A stretch of 50,166 bases of DNA, from assembly GCF_025143365.1 (NCBI RefSeq), contig NZ_JALXPE010000030.1:1-50166 (forward strand), in the 5' to 3' direction. Every line of letters begins with the position of its first letter. The stretch's first letter is position 1. Source of the DNA: Microbacterium sp. p3-SID336. Its GTDB lineage: Bacteria; Actinomycetota; Actinomycetes; Actinomycetales; Microbacteriaceae. Under the pieces are notes generated by a model. That model saw only the letters and a program-made list of their open reading frames with translations, ran no database searches and was not told the origin of the DNA. A program made the position numbers and the translations under genes. This document shows positions 16,827 through 24,503 of this stretch, in pieces.

Positions 16827-17905
16827 TGTAGTGTCCAGGGACGTTGTTTGATCTGGTTGCCGTGACATGACGAGAACCTCCGGTCAGAGTCGAGCTGCTT
16901 AGACACCCGCTCAAGTCCCGGAGGTTCTCGTGTCTCTCGGTAATGCGGCGCTGACGCCGCGCCAACGTCTGAGTATCGCGCAGTTGATCATCGACGAGGG
17001 ATGGACGGTCGCGGCGGCGGCCGACTACTTTCGCGTCGGATGGCCGACCGCTCAGAAATGGGCGCGACGATATGTCGAGCTCGGTGACGCCGGCATGGCG
17101 GATCGGTCCTCCCGACCTCACTCGCATCCGTACCTGGTCAAGAAGATCGTCCACTTGCGCATTCGTAAACGATTCGGCCCTGTTCAGATCGCCGGTCGAC
17201 TCGAGATGTCGCGCTCCACCGTTCACGCTGTCCTCACCCATTGCCACCTCAACCGCCTTACGCACGTCGATGTGAAGACCGGTGAGCCCGCCCGACGTTA
17301 CGAGCATGACCACCCGGTCTCGCTGATCCACGTCGACGTGAAGAAGCTCGGCAACATCCCCAACGGCGGCGGCTGGCGCTTCGTCGGCAAGCAGCAAGGC
17401 GCCAGGAACCGTCAATCCACACCTGGTCTGGCTCGAAACACGCGCCGTCACGAGATCCTCGGCTACGCGTTCATCCACACCGTCATCGACGACCACTCCC
17501 GCGTTGCCTATGCGGAGATCCACGACGACGAACGCGCCGAGACAGCCATCGGCGTTCTCCGACGCGCGGTCTCCTGGTTTGCCGACCACGGTGTCCGCGT
17601 CGAGCGCGTCCTGTCCGATAACGGCTCGGCCTACCGATCCCACGCCTGGAAACGCGCCTGCGCGGACCTCGGCATCGCACCAAAGTTCACTCGCCCACGC
17701 CGTCCACAGACCAACGCAAAGATCGGGCGCTTCCACCGCACCCTCGCCGACGGCTGGGCCTACGTGAAGCACTACAACTCCGAATCAGCCCGCCGCGCAG
17801 CCCTCCCACAATGGCTGCACTTCTACAATCATCACAGGCCCCACACTGCCATCGGAAAGCTCCCACCGATCACCCGGCTCTCAAACAACCTGCCTGGACA
17901 CTACA
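16827..17905 (+). mobile_element. IS481-family insertion sequence (1079 bp)
   Basis: Terminal inverted repeats begin TGTAGTGTCCAGG at both ends and extend with two mismatches to TTGTTTGA. The element is flanked by a 6-bp duplication ACTAGT (16821-16826 and 17906-17911), matching the NCTAGN target preference known for IS481. One transposase gene fills it. It sits between the M23 gene of operon B and an lgt remnant. Confidence 0.9.
16870..16931 (+). other. 14-bp perfect inverted repeat over the transposase start
   Basis: ACGAGAACCTCCGG (16870-16883) and CCGGAGGTTCTCGT (16918-16931) can pair around a 34-nt loop. The right arm covers the first two bases of the GTG start, and the GGAGG ribosome site is inside it. 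In read-through RNA from outside the IS this hairpin would hide the start and reduce transposase synthesis. Confidence 0.6.
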
Positions 17906-17910
17906 ACTAG
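16930..17910 (+). CDS. IS481-family transposase, catalytic Glu replaced by Gly (326 aa)
   Basis: An N-terminal helix-turn-helix region (about 10-115) precedes an RNase H-like DDE domain. The two Asp residues are Asp136 (HVDVK) and Asp230 (SDNGSAY). The third residue, expected 35 residues later in TNGKIERFHRTL, reads AKIGRFHRTL with Gly266 (codon GGG). The protein should therefore be unable to cut DNA. The reading frame runs through the right inverted repeat and uses the TAG of the target duplication as its stop. Confidence 0.9.
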   Translation: MSLGNAALTPRQRLSIAQLIIDEGWTVAAAADYFRVGWPTAQKWARRYVELGDAGMADRSSRPHSHPYLVKKIVHLRIRKRFGPVQIAGRLEMSRSTVHAVLTHCHLNRLTHVDVKTGEPARRYEHDHPVSLIHVDVKKLGNIPNGGGWRFVGKQQGARNRQSTPGLARNTRRHEILGYAFIHTVIDDHSRVAYAEIHDDERAETAIGVLRRAVSWFADHGVRVERVLSDNGSAYRSHAWKRACADLGIAPKFTRPRRPQTNAKIGRFHRTLADGWAYVKHYNSESARRAALPQWLHFYNHHRPHTAIGKLPPITRLSNNLPGHYN

Positions 17911-18109
17911 TCGGCACCTCTTCGGACGCCGCTGTGCCAACACTCCGACCCTGCCTCCGTCCCCGCCTGTGGCCAAATTCTCATCCACCGAGTTCCCCTC
18001 GACCGGACGACGTTCGCGGGTCGACGCCGTCGGTACTGGCTCCCGGAAGGTTGGCGAGGATTCCGGAAGGCGATGACGGACTGTTGGACGACAAAGATCA
18101 CCGCGCCGA

Positions 18110-18258
18110 TCGCAAGAACGACGAAGCCGTCTTTCCGTGATCAGGGCCGCTGCGATGCTCCCCGCAATGATGCACAACGCATACGCGGATGGTGAGGGGC
18201 CGATCTGGAAGCTTGCCCAACTCGGGTCGGGACTGGGGATGCTGGCAGGCAGATGCAT
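18110..18258 (-). pseudogene. lgt: N-terminal fragment of lgt (prolipoprotein diacylglyceryl transferase)
   Basis: From ATG 18258 the frame gives about 45 residues resembling the Lgt N-terminus: IPSPDPSWASFQIGP, then a helix AYALCIIAGSIAAALITERR. Past about 18110 the similarity stops and the sequence becomes basic and unlike Lgt. Another frame between 17990 and 18110 encodes one hydrophobic segment from something else. The IS ends 200 bp further on, so rearrangement around the IS probably destroyed the gene. The rest of 17912-18465 holds no gene, only a 6-bp stem at 18297-18314. Confidence 0.55.
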
Positions 18259-18452
18259 GGAGACTCTCATCGTCGGCGGGTGCGACCGCCTAAGCCGTGG
18301 AGTGATTTCTCCACCGCTCCGTAGCCATCGGCCCCCAATTCGCCGGTGCAGATGCAGCCCGTTTCATCCATGACGCGCGGGTATGTGCCACGTCCACTCA
18401 GTCTGCGACTGTCCTAGCCGCTTCGCCGGAACACGCTCATCTCATGTCCAGG

Positions 18453-18458
18453 TATGCT
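18453..18458 (+). promoter_or_regulatory. -10 box of operon C
   Basis: TATGCT, 7 nt before ATG 18466, matching the spacing at 4318 and 8242. Confidence 0.5.
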
Positions 18459-18465
18459 TAGAGAG

Positions 18466-18921
18466 ATGCTCTCGATGTCGCCCGATTCCCGACACGAGAG
18501 CAGCCGTCGACGCGCATCGATAACGAGTCTCATTATCAGCGTCTGCGTTGCGCTTCTCTTCGTACTGGGCGTCGCGTGCTCGAGCTCCCCCAGTGTTGAA
18601 GGCGCTGGCGCTTCCCTCTCTAACCTTCTCTTCCAAGTCGAGCAGACGGATGCGGATCTGGTGTCCGCCTCGAAGGTGACAGAGACAGATAGCATCCTAA
18701 GCACATCGGGCGGGTTTGGTCCGCTCATGACACCGATGATGTGCATCCTCGGCGTCATGTGTGGTCTACTTTTCACAGTCCTCGCGATTCGCTTGTACCG
18801 ACGCCCAGCCCTCCCCGATCGAAGACTGGCCGCGATTCTCGCACTGTCGCTAGTCGTCGTTGCTCCTCTTCTGCGTCAAACCGCCCTTTCACTAGCGCAA
18901 CTCCGGGTTTCGCGGACCTGA
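18466..18921 (+). CDS. Two-helix membrane protein, paralogue 3 of 3, heads operon C (151 aa)
   Basis: Helix 1 (about 20-43) ends in a Cys followed by Ser residues, which could even serve as a lipobox (LGVACSSS); helix 2 contains CILGVMCGLLFTVLAI, and the tail is TALSLAQLRVSRT. The residue that is Met20 in the other two copies is Thr here, so translation cannot start at the palindrome in this copy; this supports the upstream starts in all three. It precedes the TlpA/CcdA/ResB/ResC set by 365 bp. Confidence 0.6.
   Translation: MLSMSPDSRHESSRRRASITSLIISVCVALLFVLGVACSSSPSVEGAGASLSNLLFQVEQTDADLVSASKVTETDSILSTSGGFGPLMTPMMCILGVMCGLLFTVLAIRLYRRPALPDRRLAAILALSLVVVAPLLRQTALSLAQLRVSRT
18518..18538. promoter_or_regulatory. 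Fur/Zur-like palindrome inside paralogue 3
   Basis: CGATAACGAG-T-CTCATTATCA begins 52 nt after the start codon. Two of ten pairs are mismatched. The palindrome is kept although two encoded residues differ from the other copies. Confidence 0.5.
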
Positions 18922-19286
18922 GCCCCTGGTGACAGAAGGGAGTGCTGCGAATTCCCGGTGAACCACGTCTGCCGTCGTCTTCCCAGCGTCCCCTCCAAGG
19001 TCGGGTTGCCGCTATCGCCTCCAGGAGGCCAAGACCGCTTCCGGTGATGACACCAAGCCCCCCCCCCCCGCACACGGATCTCGGGCAACAGTGAGCAGCG
19101 GGCTTGATGAGGTCGGCGAGGCGCCACATCTCTTGAGTCTCGCGGCCGACTTCCAGAGTTCCATCGAGCGACAGCCCGATGGAACTCCTTGGCCGAAGGC
19201 CCACACCGTACCCGATCCGCGATGACCATCTGCTCCACGTGGTGACCAGGGTGCTACCTATTCATCTACCCATGCAGGATCCAGTT
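18922..19286. other. Gene-free stretch with a 12-base C run
   Basis: No convincing gene lies between paralogue 3 and the TlpA-like gene. At 19058-19069 there are twelve consecutive C residues, the longest homopolymer I saw in the window. Open frames on the minus strand across it show no family I recognise. The run could vary in length by slippage, but there is no reading frame whose switching I could argue for. Confidence 0.5.
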
Positions 19287-19988
19287 ATGAAACCCAAACG
19301 GGCCGGACAGCCCCACACCGAACCCGATTCCGATGGGCGCCAGGGTTCACCCCATGCTCATCAGCGGATCGACCGACATCGAGCCCGTGCCCGTCGACTC
19401 ACGCGCTCCCTCCTTGCAGCGACACTTTCTCTGGGGATTCTGGCTGGATGCGCCTCAAACGACTCACTTACGCAGCAGTACCGACAAGGCGACGAGAAAG
19501 GGTACATCGCCGGCGACTTCCAAGTCGTAGAGATCCCCAAATCCGCGCGCGGCGAAGCTGTCGTGTTCGAGGGGGTCACGGAAACCGGTGAGGCCGTCTC
19601 CAGCGACGACTTCCTGGGCGACGTGCTGGTGGTGAACTTCTGGTACGCCGCGTGTGGTCCGTGCATCGTCGAGGCGCCTCTCCTCGAGCAGGTCTGGCAG
19701 AAATCCAAGGACGAGGACGTATCTTTCCTCGGCGTCAACACCTACGACCAGCCGGCCACGGCGCTCTCCTTCGCCAAAGACAACGGCGTCACCTACCCGA
19801 GCGTTATCGATGTCGTCGACGGGAGAGTCAAGCTCGCCTTTGCACAGGTCACGCCGATTCAGGCGACACCGACCACCCTCGTCATCGACAGGCAAGGACG
19901 GGTGGCCGCGCGGATCATCGGGCAGCTGGCCAGCGCATCGATCCTGTCGACCCTGGTCAGCGACGCGCTCGACGAGGATTCACCATGA
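19287..19988 (+). CDS. TlpA/ResA-like thioredoxin-fold lipoprotein (233 aa)
   Basis: A long basic N-terminus precedes a signal segment ending in LGILAGC (lipobox Cys55). The redox site is YAACGPC (Cys123, Cys126), and TPTTLVIDRQG marks the cis-proline loop. ResA/TlpA proteins reduce the haem-binding cysteines of apocytochrome c outside the membrane. ATG 19287 is chosen for AGGA 7 nt upstream; ATG 19272 is possible. The stop overlaps the ccdA start, and CcdA is its expected electron donor. Confidence 0.85.
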   Translation: MKPKRAGQPHTEPDSDGRQGSPHAHQRIDRHRARARRLTRSLLAATLSLGILAGCASNDSLTQQYRQGDEKGYIAGDFQVVEIPKSARGEAVVFEGVTETGEAVSSDDFLGDVLVVNFWYAACGPCIVEAPLLEQVWQKSKDEDVSFLGVNTYDQPATALSFAKDNGVTYPSVIDVVDGRVKLAFAQVTPIQATPTTLVIDRQGRVAARIIGQLASASILSTLVSDALDEDSP

Positions 19989-20749
19989 ATCCTGGAACCA
20001 TGATCGTCGATGGCGCTCTCTGGGTCGCGATTCCCGTCGCACTCCTCGCGGGCCTGGTGTCGTTCGTCTCCCCGTGCGTCCTGCCGCTCGTCCCGGGTTA
20101 CCTCGGATATCTGGGAAGCGCAACGGTCGCTCCCGTCGGCCCATCTCGACCGGGCGGAGCAGTGTCACCCGAACGTGCCCGACTCCTTGCGGGTGTTGCC
20201 CTCTTCATCGCCGGCTTCACGGTCGTCTTCGTCGCAGTGACAGTACTCGGGGGCGCCTTCGGTCTCGTGCTCCTGCAGTACGCCAACATCCTCACCCGGA
20301 TGTTTGGCGTCGTCATCATCGTGCTCGGTTTCATCTTCGTCGGGTTCTTCGGTATCGCCCAGCGGAGCATTCGTCCGCGCGTTCAGGGCAGAGCTGGCCT
20401 GATCGGGGCGCCGCTGCTCGGGTTCGCTCTCGGAGTGGGGTGGACGCCCTGCATTGGCCCGACGCTCGCAGCAATCATCTCGATGTCATGGAATCTCGGC
20501 GATCCCGCCCGCGCGGGCTTGCTGGGGCTTGCGTACTCGCTGGGCCTGGGTATCCCGTTTCTTGTGCTCGCGGCCGGATGGGGTTGGGCATCGCGATCCG
20601 TGAAATTTCTGCGCCGTCATATCCGCGCACTGAACATCCTCGGAGGGTCGATGCTCATCGCCCTCGGTGTGCTCATGGTGACCGGTGCATGGGCCACGCT
20701 GATGTCCCAACTGCAACAGGTGGTGATCAATGTCCCCCTCCCGATCTGA
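19985..20749 (+). CDS. ccdA: Cytochrome c biogenesis membrane protein CcdA
   Basis: Six helices carry reducing power across the membrane to TlpA/ResA. The two redox cysteines lie in the usual helix 1 and helix 4 motifs: SFVSPCVLPLVPGY (Cys31) and GWTPCIGPTL. Length 254 aa is typical. ATG 19985 overlaps the TlpA-like stop, and its end overlaps the resB start by 20 nt. Confidence 0.9.
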   Translation: MNPGTMIVDGALWVAIPVALLAGLVSFVSPCVLPLVPGYLGYLGSATVAPVGPSRPGGAVSPERARLLAGVALFIAGFTVVFVAVTVLGGAFGLVLLQYANILTRMFGVVIIVLGFIFVGFFGIAQRSIRPRVQGRAGLIGAPLLGFALGVGWTPCIGPTLAAIISMSWNLGDPARAGLLGLAYSLGLGIPFLVLAAGWGWASRSVKFLRRHIRALNILGGSMLIALGVLMVTGAWATLMSQLQQVVINVPLPI

Positions 20750-22409
20750 TGCCCGAACGGAAATGATGACGGATCCGCTGCGCCCCAGCGATCATGCCGA
20801 CGCTGCCGTGCCTGCCGAGGTCGCCCAACCATCCTTGGGGCCCACCGGATGGCTCCGCTGGGCATGGCGACAGCTGACCAGCATGCGCACCGCGCTTCTT
20901 CTGCTCCTCATGCTCGCCATCGCCGCGGTCCCCGGGTCGCTGTTCCCGCAGCGCAGTGCCGATCCGAACGGTGTCACCCAATGGGAGAGAAACAATCCAG
21001 AGGCGTTCCCGATCGCCGATGCTCTCGGGCTGTTCGACGTGTACCTCTCGCCCTGGTTCTCCGCGATATACCTTCTGCTGTTCACCTCGCTGATCGGGTG
21101 TGTCGTCCCGCGCGCGAAGTATCACTACAAGGCGCTGCGCTCGCACCCTCCCCGCACCCCGGCCAGACTCCATCGGTTGCCGGCATACGCCGAGGTCACG
21201 TTTCCGGATGCTGGCGACGTCACGGCGGCGGGCGTGGTCGACATCGCCGCAGCGCAGTTGCGTAAGGCGGGATATCGGGTGGAGCGCTACGACGGGCGTG
21301 GTGCCTTCTCTGTTTCCGCAGAACGAGGGTACCTTCGTGAGACGGGCAACCTGATCTTCCACGTCGCCCTCGTCGGCGTTCTCATCTCCGTCGCGATTGG
21401 AGGATCGTTCGCCTATACCGGGCAACGCGTCGTTGTGGAAGGCACTACTTTCGTCAACGCGCTAAGCGACTATTCCTCCTTCAACCCGGGACGTTTCGTC
21501 GATGGCGCAGGCCTTGCCCCTTACTCCCTGACACTCGACAGCTTCGGCGTCTCATATCGACTTCCGGGGAGCGCCGGAGCAGGACAAGCTGGAGATTTCG
21601 ACGCGCAGGTGACGATCCGCCAGCTCGGTAGGGAAGATCGCAAGCAGAACGTGATCGTGAACTACCCGATCGCCGTGGGAGGCGACCGCATCTTCTTGCT
21701 CGGGAACGGATACGCCCCCACCATCACGGTCCGCAACGCTGACGGAGAGGTCGTCTACAGCGAATCGCAGCCCTTCCTCCCTCAGGATTCGAACATGACG
21801 TCACTTGGCATCATCAAAGTTCCGGATGGCTTACCAGAGCAAGTCGGACTCGTCGGATTCTTCTACCCCACGCGCGGCGTGTTGAACTCTGGCGCCTACA
21901 CCTCGATCTACCCGGACGTCGTTAACCCAGTACTGACCTTCAACGTCTTCAGCGGTGATCTCGGTATCGACGACGGCACGCCACGGTCCGTCTACACGCT
22001 CGATGTGAGTGGACTCACGCAGCACACCGGCGGGGACAGCAACCAGGAGTCCCTCGAACTCACCCCCGGCGCAACGGTCGATCTGCCGAACGGTTGGGGC
22101 ACGGTGACCTGGGAATCGATCTCCGCAGAGAAGCCGGTGAAGCGTTTCGCTTCACTTCAGATACAGCACGATCCCAGTAGCGGTTGGGTGCTGGGATTCT
22201 CGCTGCTCGCAACGCTGGGGCTATTCGCCGGGCTCTTCGTTCCTCGCCGTCGCCTCTGGGTCAAGGCGCGGGCGAGCGCATCCGGCGTGCGTGTCGAGTA
22301 TGCGGGCCTTGCACGAGGGGAAGACCCGGCCCTGCAGCGCGCCGTCGACGATCTCGCGATGCGTCACGCGGCTGAGCTGCGAAACGAGACATCGGAGAAG
22401 TCGCTGTGA
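20730..22409 (+). CDS. resB: Cytochrome c biogenesis protein ResB
   Basis: 559 aa with a cytoplasmic start, three N-terminal helices (MRTALLLLLMLAIAAVPGSL; SPWFSAIYLLLFTSLIGC; LIFHVALVGVLISVAIGGS), a large exported domain and a last helix near 490-510. This is the ResB (Ccs1) plan of System II haem attachment, and resC follows two genes later. The N-terminal SLFPQ motif after helix 1 is present. The gene overlaps ccdA by 20 nt. Confidence 0.9.
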   Translation: MSPSRSDARTEMMTDPLRPSDHADAAVPAEVAQPSLGPTGWLRWAWRQLTSMRTALLLLLMLAIAAVPGSLFPQRSADPNGVTQWERNNPEAFPIADALGLFDVYLSPWFSAIYLLLFTSLIGCVVPRAKYHYKALRSHPPRTPARLHRLPAYAEVTFPDAGDVTAAGVVDIAAAQLRKAGYRVERYDGRGAFSVSAERGYLRETGNLIFHVALVGVLISVAIGGSFAYTGQRVVVEGTTFVNALSDYSSFNPGRFVDGAGLAPYSLTLDSFGVSYRLPGSAGAGQAGDFDAQVTIRQLGREDRKQNVIVNYPIAVGGDRIFLLGNGYAPTITVRNADGEVVYSESQPFLPQDSNMTSLGIIKVPDGLPEQVGLVGFFYPTRGVLNSGAYTSIYPDVVNPVLTFNVFSGDLGIDDGTPRSVYTLDVSGLTQHTGGDSNQESLELTPGATVDLPNGWGTVTWESISAEKPVKRFASLQIQHDPSSGWVLGFSLLATLGLFAGLFVPRRRLWVKARASASGVRVEYAGLARGEDPALQRAVDDLAMRHAAELRNETSEKSL

Positions 22410-23299
22410 AGATCACCCACACGCGAAAGAGCACGCCTGTTGCCGACTGCTCGGCGCCACCGATCCGACCCCAGAGGCACGCGACGACAGGGCGAGATCG
22501 CGTACTCGACGATCAGCGCCACGCCCGTCCAAGATCGAGTCACCGCACGGTGCGGCGGCGATCCCGCCAGAACCCAACCATCAAACGGTCGGCGCAAAAG
22601 GCGGCGATCCTTGTCGTGGTGGGCGCGCTCATCACCACCTTCGCTCTCCCCGCGTTTGCGAGCCCGCCCGTAGATCCCGCAGACCCGCGGACTCTTCAAC
22701 AGGTCGCCGCGGGTGACTCGCAATCCCTGGTTGTCGCCTCCGACGTGTTGCCGTCGCCCCTTCAGCGGGGAACCTTCTCCGCGACGACACCGGATGAGAT
22801 CGCGAAGAGGAAGGCTGCCGAAGCTGCTGCTGCCAGAGCGACCGCCAACGCCCAGGTCACCTCGGCTCGCTTCGACTTCAGCATGGTCTCACCAGGAAGC
22901 GGTCTCGTGCGCTGGCCCTTGGGCGGGCCCTTCACCGTAGGCGACCGCTTCGGGGCGCGCGGCGGTGCGCACATGGGTACCGACATGCTGGCCGAGGGCG
23001 GGACACCGGTCTTCGCGGCTCTCGACGGGGTCGTCAGGATTTCGCAGGATAGCTATTCCGCGTATGGCGTGGCGATCGTCCTGGAATCGGTCGTGAACGG
23101 ACGGCGCGTCAGCACCGTGTACCCGCACATGCGCTCCGGAAGCCGTGAGGTCGGCGTCGGGCAGACCGTGTCCGCGGGTCAACTGATCGGCCTCGTCGGC
23201 AGCACTGGTCGGTCTACCGCGAACCACCTGCATTTCGAGGTGTATATCGACGGACAAGCCGTTGACTCGCTGAGCTGGCTCGAAGCGAATGCGGGCTGA
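22406..23299 (+). CDS. M23 family metallopeptidase (297 aa)
   Basis: GTG 22406 overlaps the resB stop. A basic N-terminus and one helix (about 65-88) precede an Ala-rich helix and the M23 domain with zinc ligands HMGTD and HLHFE. It is placed inside the cytochrome c assembly operon, between resB and resC, which is unusual. It may open peptidoglycan locally for large exported complexes, but that is speculation. Confidence 0.85.
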   Translation: MKITHTRKSTPVADCSAPPIRPQRHATTGRDRVLDDQRHARPRSSHRTVRRRSRQNPTIKRSAQKAAILVVVGALITTFALPAFASPPVDPADPRTLQQVAAGDSQSLVVASDVLPSPLQRGTFSATTPDEIAKRKAAEAAAARATANAQVTSARFDFSMVSPGSGLVRWPLGGPFTVGDRFGARGGAHMGTDMLAEGGTPVFAALDGVVRISQDSYSAYGVAIVLESVVNGRRVSTVYPHMRSGSREVGVGQTVSAGQLIGLVGSTGRSTANHLHFEVYIDGQAVDSLSWLEANAG

Positions 23300-23367
23300 C
23301 CTGTCCTCTCTACCAGCTCGGCACCCCATCGCCCGTAACTGCCCTTTGATCGAGAGGATGATCTCGC

Positions 23368-24396
23368 ATGAATGACGTCGCCCCGCTGTCCCTCGACAGC
23401 ATTTCATTGCTGCTCGTGTGGACCGCGATCACCACCTACCTGCTGGCGTTCGTCGCTTTCAGCATTGACCTCGCGCAACGCGCCGCCCGCACACCAGCAC
23501 CGCAACGCCAACATGAGCTCGTCGCAGCCGGCAGTTCTTCGCACACCCGAGCCCTTCTAGGTGTGGAGGATCCGCGAGAGTCGCCGGATAGCATCCGGGT
23601 TCCACCGTCGCAAAGGCCTCGACTACTGTGGGCGAGGATCGGGACGTCGCTGACGGCGCTCGCCTTCCTCTTTCATGTGGCAGGGACTGTCACCCGTGGC
23701 ATCGCCGCCGAACGCGTCCCCTGGGCGAACATGTACGAGTTCGCCCTCACAGGCACCGTCCTGATCGTCGCGGTCTACCTCGCCGTTCTGCGGCGCTACG
23801 ACCTCCGCTTCCTCGGCGCGTTCCTCATCGGCATGATCGTGCTCCTTCTCGGTGGCTCGTCGATCAGTTTCTACGTCGAGGTCGTGCCGTTGATGGATCC
23901 ACTCAAGAGCGTCTGGCTCGTCATCCACGTCTTCGTCGCATCGCTGGCTACCGCCCTGTTCGCCATCGCCTGCGGCATATCCATCACCCAACTGCTGCAG
24001 AACCGGCGGACACGCCGACTCGCCCGAGCGTCGGCCGACGCTTGTCAGGAGCCAGGACCGAGCTTCCTGAACACCGTGCCGGCCACCGACACGCTGGAAA
24101 CGCTCGCGTACCGCTTCGCGATCGTCGGATTCATGTTCTGGACCTTCACCCTGATCGCCGGCGCGATCTGGGCCAATGACTCCTGGGGTCGGTACTGGGG
24201 GTTCGACGTCAAAGAAGTGTGGACCTTCGTGATCTGGGTGCTCTACGCCGGGTACATCCATGCCAGAGCGACCCGCGGCTGGCGAGGATCACCGTCCGCG
24301 TGGTTGTCCATCGTCGGATTCGCCGCCGTGCTTTTCAACTTCACGATCGTCAACATGTACTTCCAGGGCCTGCACTCCTACTCAGGCCTATCTTGA
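23368..24396 (+). CDS. ccsB: Cytochrome c biogenesis protein ResC/CcsB
   Basis: 342 aa with about eight helices and the haem-handling WWD-type segment visible as WGRYWGFDVKEVW, where the usual WAWDPKE has become WGFDVKE. Conserved His residues occur in LFHVAGTVTRG and LVIHVFVAS. With ResB it forms the System II haem exporter and synthetase. ATG 23368 follows GAGAGGATGA. It is the last gene of operon C; the next gene converges. Confidence 0.9.
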   Translation: MNDVAPLSLDSISLLLVWTAITTYLLAFVAFSIDLAQRAARTPAPQRQHELVAAGSSSHTRALLGVEDPRESPDSIRVPPSQRPRLLWARIGTSLTALAFLFHVAGTVTRGIAAERVPWANMYEFALTGTVLIVAVYLAVLRRYDLRFLGAFLIGMIVLLLGGSSISFYVEVVPLMDPLKSVWLVIHVFVASLATALFAIACGISITQLLQNRRTRRLARASADACQEPGPSFLNTVPATDTLETLAYRFAIVGFMFWTFTLIAGAIWANDSWGRYWGFDVKEVWTFVIWVLYAGYIHARATRGWRGSPSAWLSIVGFAAVLFNFTIVNMYFQGLHSYSGLS

Positions 24397-24503
24397 CCTC
24401 ACCGACCCCCGCAACCGCTGGACACTGAAATGGACGTGCGCTCATTCCCAGCCTCACAAGAGCGCAGAACGCCCGGAGAGTGGATACGGTCGGGCGGCTG
24501 TTC

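Noticed and set aside
18378..18386. GGGTATGTG motif in the region before operon C
   Set aside because: No start codon 5-7 nt downstream and no gene behind it; probably chance or a dead copy.
18773..19238. Minus-strand open frames across the poly-C tract
   Set aside because: No recognisable family, no ribosome site, and they run antisense into paralogue 3.
24397..24503. Possible terminator between ccsB and the convergent M23 gene
   Set aside because: I found no stem of more than a few base pairs.
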